Origin: Beijerinckia sp. 28-YEA-48
Lineage (GTDB): Bacteria; Pseudomonadota; Alphaproteobacteria; Rhizobiales; Beijerinckiaceae
NCBI RefSeq assembly: GCF_900104955.1
Contig: NZ_FNSI01000001.1
Span: 4,994,001 to 5,058,000, forward strand
Length of the DNA: 64,000 bases
Reading direction: 5' to 3'
Part shown: piece by piece, positions 60,918 to 64,000 of the stretch
How positions within the stretch are numbered: position 1 is the stretch's first letter
Layout: every line of letters begins with the position of its first letter
The notes under the pieces: generated by a model
What the model was told of the DNA's origin: nothing
The model's input: the letters and a program-made list of their open reading frames with translations, nothing else
Database searches by the model: none
Translations under genes and position numbers: made by a program

Positions 60918-61592
60918 TCAGGGCGCGCTTGTGGTCGCGGTCAGATCGAGCTTCGGCGGGCCCAATTTCTCGATGACGGAGCTTTCTTCGGCCGGGTCGG
61001 TCTTGGCCTGGAATTCCGTCGATTTGCCACGCGAATGGATGACCAGCGGCGACATCGGATCGCCTTCCGCCGCTGCCGTTTCGAGCTGGCGCAAGGTGAA
61101 GGCCCGCTGCAGCTTGGCGAGATCGGTGCGGTTACGCAGCCGTGATTGGGCCAGGGGGCGGAACGGATTCTTGCGCGACGACGCGCCTTCGTAAACCGCG
61201 ATACCCGTCGCGGTGACGACAATGTCGCCAGAGCGCAGGGTCGGGTCTTGCATCAAAGCGGCTGTAATGCCTTGTTTTTGCGCCACATCGGCGAGACGGC
61301 GGACGGTCTGCAGGTCGCGGGCGATTGTCGGGCTCGGGCCATCGGCATTGGCCGACAGAGGCTTGGTGCGTTTGGCATCCCTGCGCGCTTTGTCGTGAGC
61401 GAGAGGCTCGCCATGCGGCCTGGCCGCAGGCGGCGGCGCATAGACAGGCTGCCGTGGCTGCTGATTGCCGAAGAGGAAATCAAAGAGACCGGCCTGGGCC
61501 GGAGCGGTGCTGACGAACTGGATTGTACCCGCGAGGAGTAAACAGGCAGGCCAAGAACGCTTCACCGAACGCACAATCACAGTCGGTTTCAT
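60918..61592 (-). CDS. Secreted protein of unknown function
   Basis: A 224-residue precursor with signal peptide (SVKRSWPACLLLAGTIQFVSTAPAQAG) and mature GLFDFLFGNQQPRQPVYAPPP. A basic Pro-rich linker follows, then a compact domain (DLQTVRRLADVAQKQGITAALMQDPTLRSGDIVVTATGIAVYEGASSRKNPFRPLAQS in blocks). I do not recognise a family; the GLFDFLFG start recurs in alphaproteobacterial secreted proteins of unknown function. ATG 61592 gives the signal peptide. It converges on priA with a gap of 21 bases. Confidence 0.75.
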   Translation of the reverse strand: MKPTVIVRSVKRSWPACLLLAGTIQFVSTAPAQAGLFDFLFGNQQPRQPVYAPPPAARPHGEPLAHDKARRDAKRTKPLSANADGPSPTIARDLQTVRRLADVAQKQGITAALMQDPTLRSGDIVVTATGIAVYEGASSRKNPFRPLAQSRLRNRTDLAKLQRAFTLRQLETAAAEGDPMSPLVIHSRGKSTEFQAKTDPAEESSVIEKLGPPKLDLTATTSAP

Positions 61593-61865
61593 CGTCGCTT
61601 CCCCAATAGCGGGCCACCAACCCGACACGCTTACACAATGTATACACATAAACGAGACACTCTAACCTCGGCAGCCATGCTTTTGTCTATGGCCTGGTGT
61701 CTCAGAAAACGGAATTTTGCACCTGTTGAAGTAAGATGGTTACTTCTCATGGCATCGGCGCTTGTCCAATTCGAGGCAAGTGTGAAAGTTCCATCGCGTT
61801 GCGAGACAGCGCGACATCACTTTTTCGATCTTCGATGAAACTTTCATAACGGATCCGGCCGGTCT

Positions 61866-61879
61866 GTGCGTTAACGCAC
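61866..61879. promoter_or_regulatory. 14-bp perfect palindrome GTGCGTTAACGCAC, copy 2
   Basis: Identical to the site at 20571-20584. Here it could be a hairpin of the candidate small RNA or a protein-binding site near its 5' end. Confidence 0.5.
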
Positions 61880-61980
61880 GTCCGCGCGCCGGGAAGGTTC
61901 CGAAATCCACAGTGGAGAGGGTGGGGCCTCGTCTGGGCGGGCTCCCCAAGCATTTTGAGCGAAGTGACTTACGGTGGGGC

Positions 61981-62022
61981 GCGGACGCGGGAACTTTGTA
62001 TTCTCCCGCGTCCGCCCTTTTT
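61981..62022 (+). terminator. Strong plus-strand rho-independent terminator
   Basis: GCGGACGCGGGA (61981-61992) pairs with TCCCGCGTCCGC (62004-62015), loop of 11 bases, followed by CCTTTTTATTTAT. The T tract is only on the plus strand, yet the nearest gene (aldehyde dehydrogenase) is on the minus strand, so it must serve a plus-strand transcript. Confidence 0.9.
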
Positions 62023-62024
62023 AT

Positions 62025-63476
62025 TTATCCCTGCGGCACGTTGATGATCTGCGGCTCCATATAGGACTGCACGCCCATCACGCCGTGTTCGCGGCCCATG
62101 CCCGATTCCTTGAAGCCGCCGAAGGGAATATCCGCTTCCGAGCCGACATGGTGGTTGATCCAGACCGTGCCGGCCTCGATCTGCGCCGCCACTTCGGCGC
62201 CCTTCTTCATGTCCTTGGTCCAGACCGAAGCGCCGAGACCCATGCGGGTATCATTGGCGCGGGCGATGGCGTCATCGAGGCTGGAATATTTCATCACCGG
62301 CAGGACCGGGCCGAACTGTTCCTCGGTGACGAGGCGCGTGTCGTCCTTGATATCCGCGATGATCGTCGGCTCGAGGAAATAGCCGGGGCGGTTCAGCTTG
62401 TGGCCGCCAGCGATGACGCGGACGCCGGGCTGGCGCTTGGCGTCTTCGAGTACGTCGATCACCTTGTCGAACTGCATCTTGTTCTGCAGCGGGCCCATCT
62501 GCACCTCAGGCTCGAAGCCTTCGCCGACGCGATGGTTCTTCGCCAAGGTGGCGAAAGCCTCCAGCACCGGCTCGTACATCTGCTCCGGCACGTAGACGCG
62601 CTTCACCGCCATGCAGATCTGGCCGCAATTACCGAAGGCGCCGTTGAAGATTTTCTGGGTGGTGGCGGCGATATCCGCATCATCAAGAATGATCGCGGCA
62701 TCGTTGCCACCGAGTTCGAGGGTGACGCGCTTGAGCGTGCCGGAAGAACTGTTCATGACGCGCTTGCCGGTGGCGACCGATCCGGTGAAGGAGATACGGT
62801 CGATGCCCGGATGTTCGGTCATCCATTGGCCCAGATCATTGCCGCCGGCGACGACATTGAAAACGCCGGGCGGAAGAATGTCGCGGGACAGCTCGCCGAT
62901 CAGCAGGGTCGAGAGCGGGGTATAGGGCGAGGGCTTCAGCACCATCGTATTGCCGGCGATCAGCGCCTGGGCGATCTTGTGCGAGGCGAGGCCGACGGGC
63001 ACGTTCCACGGCGTGATGGCGCCAACGACGCCCATCGGCCGGAAGTGGATGCTGATCTTGTTCTTGCCGTCGTCGCGCAGCACTTCGTCTTTGACTTCGA
63101 TGTTCGACATCGCCTCGAGCGAATGGGCGGTGCCGGCCATTTCACGCAGGGCGTTCGACAAGGGCTTGCCCTGTTCGCGGGTGATGAGGGCGGCGATCTC
63201 ATCGGTATTGTCGCGCACGGCCTTGGCCAGTTTGTGCAGATAGGCGCGGCGCTCGCCGAAGGAGAGACGGCTCCAGGCGGGGAATGCCTTGCGGGCAGCG
63301 CCGATGGCCTGTTCGAACTGGTCGCGTGACGCGTCCGGGCACTGGGCGAAAACCTGTTCGGTGGCCGGATTGGTGACACCGAAGGTGGCGGTCGCCGGAA
63401 CGGCCTTGCCGTCGATCGTATGGGTGAAGGTGTAGTTTACTTCACCTTGGCTATTTGCCTGGGTCTTGGGAGCCAT
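62025..63476 (-). CDS. NAD(P)-dependent aldehyde dehydrogenase family protein
   Basis: A 483-residue enzyme oxidising an aldehyde to the acid. It shows VVGAITPWNVPVGLASHKIAQALIAGNTMVLKPSPYTPLS in blocks, ISFTGSVATGKRVM, VTLELGGNDAAIILDDADI (general-base Glu), FGNCGQICMAVKRVYV (catalytic Cys in GQIC) and FGPVLPVMKY, IPFGGFKESGMGREHG. Length is normal. AGGAGG stands five bases before ATG 63476. The promoter upstream overlaps two palindromes. Substrate not determinable; class close to betaine/lactaldehyde/succinate-semialdehyde types. Confidence 0.95.
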   Translation of the reverse strand: MAPKTQANSQGEVNYTFTHTIDGKAVPATATFGVTNPATEQVFAQCPDASRDQFEQAIGAARKAFPAWSRLSFGERRAYLHKLAKAVRDNTDEIAALITREQGKPLSNALREMAGTAHSLEAMSNIEVKDEVLRDDGKNKISIHFRPMGVVGAITPWNVPVGLASHKIAQALIAGNTMVLKPSPYTPLSTLLIGELSRDILPPGVFNVVAGGNDLGQWMTEHPGIDRISFTGSVATGKRVMNSSSGTLKRVTLELGGNDAAIILDDADIAATTQKIFNGAFGNCGQICMAVKRVYVPEQMYEPVLEAFATLAKNHRVGEGFEPEVQMGPLQNKMQFDKVIDVLEDAKRQPGVRVIAGGHKLNRPGYFLEPTIIADIKDDTRLVTEEQFGPVLPVMKYSSLDDAIARANDTRMGLGASVWTKDMKKGAEVAAQIEAGTVWINHHVGSEADIPFGGFKESGMGREHGVMGVQSYMEPQIINVPQG

Positions 63477-63501
63477 ATTTTCCTCCTTGAGTTGTCCCTC
63501 T

Positions 63502-63532
63502 CGCTATATTCAAATCGATATAGCGATATCAA
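63502..63532 (-). promoter_or_regulatory. Aldehyde dehydrogenase promoter with overlapping palindromes
   Basis: Minus strand: TTGATA (63532-63527), an 18-base spacer, TATAGC (63508-63503). CGCTATAT-N8-ATATAGCG (63502-63525) and GATAT-AGCG-ATATC (63517-63530) overlap both elements. A repressor or activator of aldehyde-responsive type is likely; no regulator gene is adjacent. Confidence 0.6.
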
Positions 63533-63849
63533 GCGCTCAATGGCTGAACGCGTTCAGGCGCCGGGCGCCTTGTGTGGTCATCAAAACCAGCAGCGACCTG
63601 CAAAAGCAACGTGGCCGCGTTGCTGAAATGCGAAAGCTTGCCCATCGCCAAAAGGTCGTGGGCCGAGGCCGCGAGAGAGACGAGGGCGTGGGCCGCGCGT
63701 GTATCGGTTTGCGAGCTGGCTTGCGCGCGCTCGAATGGCCTCCGTAGATTCACGGGGTATTCAATGCCCATGTCAGGAAGGCTGCGGCGTCTCGCCTCAC
63801 TCTCGACAAACTCTTCCACGCCAGGCGGTGTTGCGTGGCCAAACCCCAT
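63529..63849 (-). CDS. Small protein of unknown function
   Basis: A 106-residue frame starting at ATG 63849, three bases after the stop of the partial gene upstream, with AGGGGG as a possible ribosome-binding site. It ends inside the aldehyde dehydrogenase promoter. The product (MGFGHATPPGVEEFVESEAR onward) is mildly basic with a helical middle (HALVSLAASAHDLLAMGKLSHFSNAATLLLQVAAG). No family recognised. A competing frame overlaps at 63750-63986. Confidence 0.4.
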   Translation of the reverse strand: MGFGHATPPGVEEFVESEARRRSLPDMGIEYPVNLRRPFERAQASSQTDTRAAHALVSLAASAHDLLAMGKLSHFSNAATLLLQVAAGFDDHTRRPAPERVQPLSA

Positions 63850-63852
63850 ATG

Positions 63853-64000
63853 TTACCCCCTGCGCGCCTTGTGGCGGGGTCGCGCGGGCTGCGCGATCCG
63901 GCCCATTTCCAGCCAGCATGCAATCCGGGTTTTTCCAGCGCCGACGACGCCGGGGAATGCCCGGAAGATGTGTGCAGGCATATCAACCAGAGGCCAGATT
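63853..64000 (-). CDS. Partial gene at right edge, possible P-loop-containing end
   Basis: The frame is open from the right edge to TAA at 63853 (49 codons). It reads IWPLVDMPAHIFRAFPGVVG and then AGKTRIACWLEMGRIAQPAR: GVVGAGKT resembles a Walker A loop, but it lies only about 30 residues from the stop, which is odd for a P-loop ATPase. It could be a truncated or decayed gene, or chance. An ATG at 63982 is available if the gene is very short. Confidence 0.3.
   Translation of the reverse strand, partial: IWPLVDMPAHIFRAFPGVVGAGKTRIACWLEMGRIAQPARPRHKARRG

Larger units (their letters stand above)
61860..62022 (+). ncRNA. Candidate structured small RNA with its own terminator
   Basis: No protein frame fits, yet a strong plus-strand terminator ends the stretch and no plus-strand gene precedes it. 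Candidate elements: the hairpin GTGCGTTAACGCAC (61866-61879), GGGAAGGTTCCGAAATCC, a GGGGCC...GGCTCCCC hairpin (about 61923-61947) and TGAGCGAAGTGACTTACGG before the terminator. The 5' end is uncertain. A 6S-type RNA is one possibility by size and structure; I could not identify it. The flanking genes read away from it on the minus strand. Confidence 0.5.

Noticed and set aside
63750-63986. A 78-codon minus-strand frame at the right edge
   Set aside because: It overlaps two other frames and its Ser/Arg/Trp-rich product looks less protein-like; the 63529-63849 frame has a better start context. Not certain.

Overview
The window looks like chromosomal DNA from a high-GC alphaproteobacterium, most likely of the order Hyphomicrobiales (Rhizobiales). 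The inference rests on a COG4223 mitofilin-like protein, DUF1178, an NDUFAF5-type methyltransferase, two Omp25/Omp31-type beta-barrels with CtrA-like boxes, an Irr-like iron box, a serC leader RNA and the pal-cpoB-tilS-ftsH-glmM order. I see no insertion sequence, prophage, CRISPR array, rRNA or tRNA. Most of the window is housekeeping, with accessory islands between.

Layout. 0-9.7 kb: truncated mitofilin-like gene at the left edge, CitE-like lyase, beta-carbonic anhydrase, LLM oxidoreductase, persulfide-dioxygenase-like hydrolase, trmD coupled to a methyltransferase, comF, grxC, DUF1178, GNAT, SMR transporter. 9.7-10.6 kb: a small island with two short genes (one HTH). 10.6-18.6 kb: ubiG, lysC with a structured leader, paired EamA transporters, a Bug/TctC binding protein, threonine ammonia-lyase, cyclopropane synthase. 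18.6-27.8 kb: DUF4139 protein, ybgC, metallophosphoesterase, ruvB (apparent CTG start), ruvA, serA, serC with a leader RNA, VOC protein, and a RelE/HigB-type toxin-antitoxin pair with a well-defined promoter/operator.

27.8-37.0 kb is a likely eight-gene catabolic cluster on the minus strand: 2-hydroxyacid dehydrogenase, two GMC oxidoreductases of equal length, two near-identical TRAP binding proteins, TRAP small and large permeases, and DUF3237. The logic is uptake of an organic acid or alcohol and its oxidation. 37-38 kb: FTR1 iron permease behind an Irr-like box. 38.3-45.3 kb: pal-cpoB-tilS-ftsH and glmM (four 14-bp tandem repeats in its leader) with arsC opposed. 45.4-49.7 kb: two porin-like barrels, a lipoprotein, a mutT-like Nudix gene, an amidohydrolase. 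49.7-54.7 kb: EVE protein, gpsA, a PLD-like protein, tsaD, divergent hemC-hemD. 55.2-58.6 kb: an orphan amino-acid-type binding protein with opine dehydrogenase and 3-hydroxyacyl-CoA dehydrogenase genes. 58.6-64 kb: priA, a secreted protein of unknown function, a candidate small RNA with a strong terminator, an aldehyde dehydrogenase, and partial genes at the right edge.

The best leads are regulatory and organisational: the serC leader with competing hairpins, the leaderless toxin-antitoxin promoter, the candidate ncRNA at about 61.86-62.02 kb, a dispersed palindrome family near TGCGTTT-N-AAACGCA (five copies), CtrA-like boxes at matching distance before both porin genes, the doubled TRAP/GMC operon and the opine-type operon. 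All functional assignments come from reading translated sequence and motifs; no database search was run.
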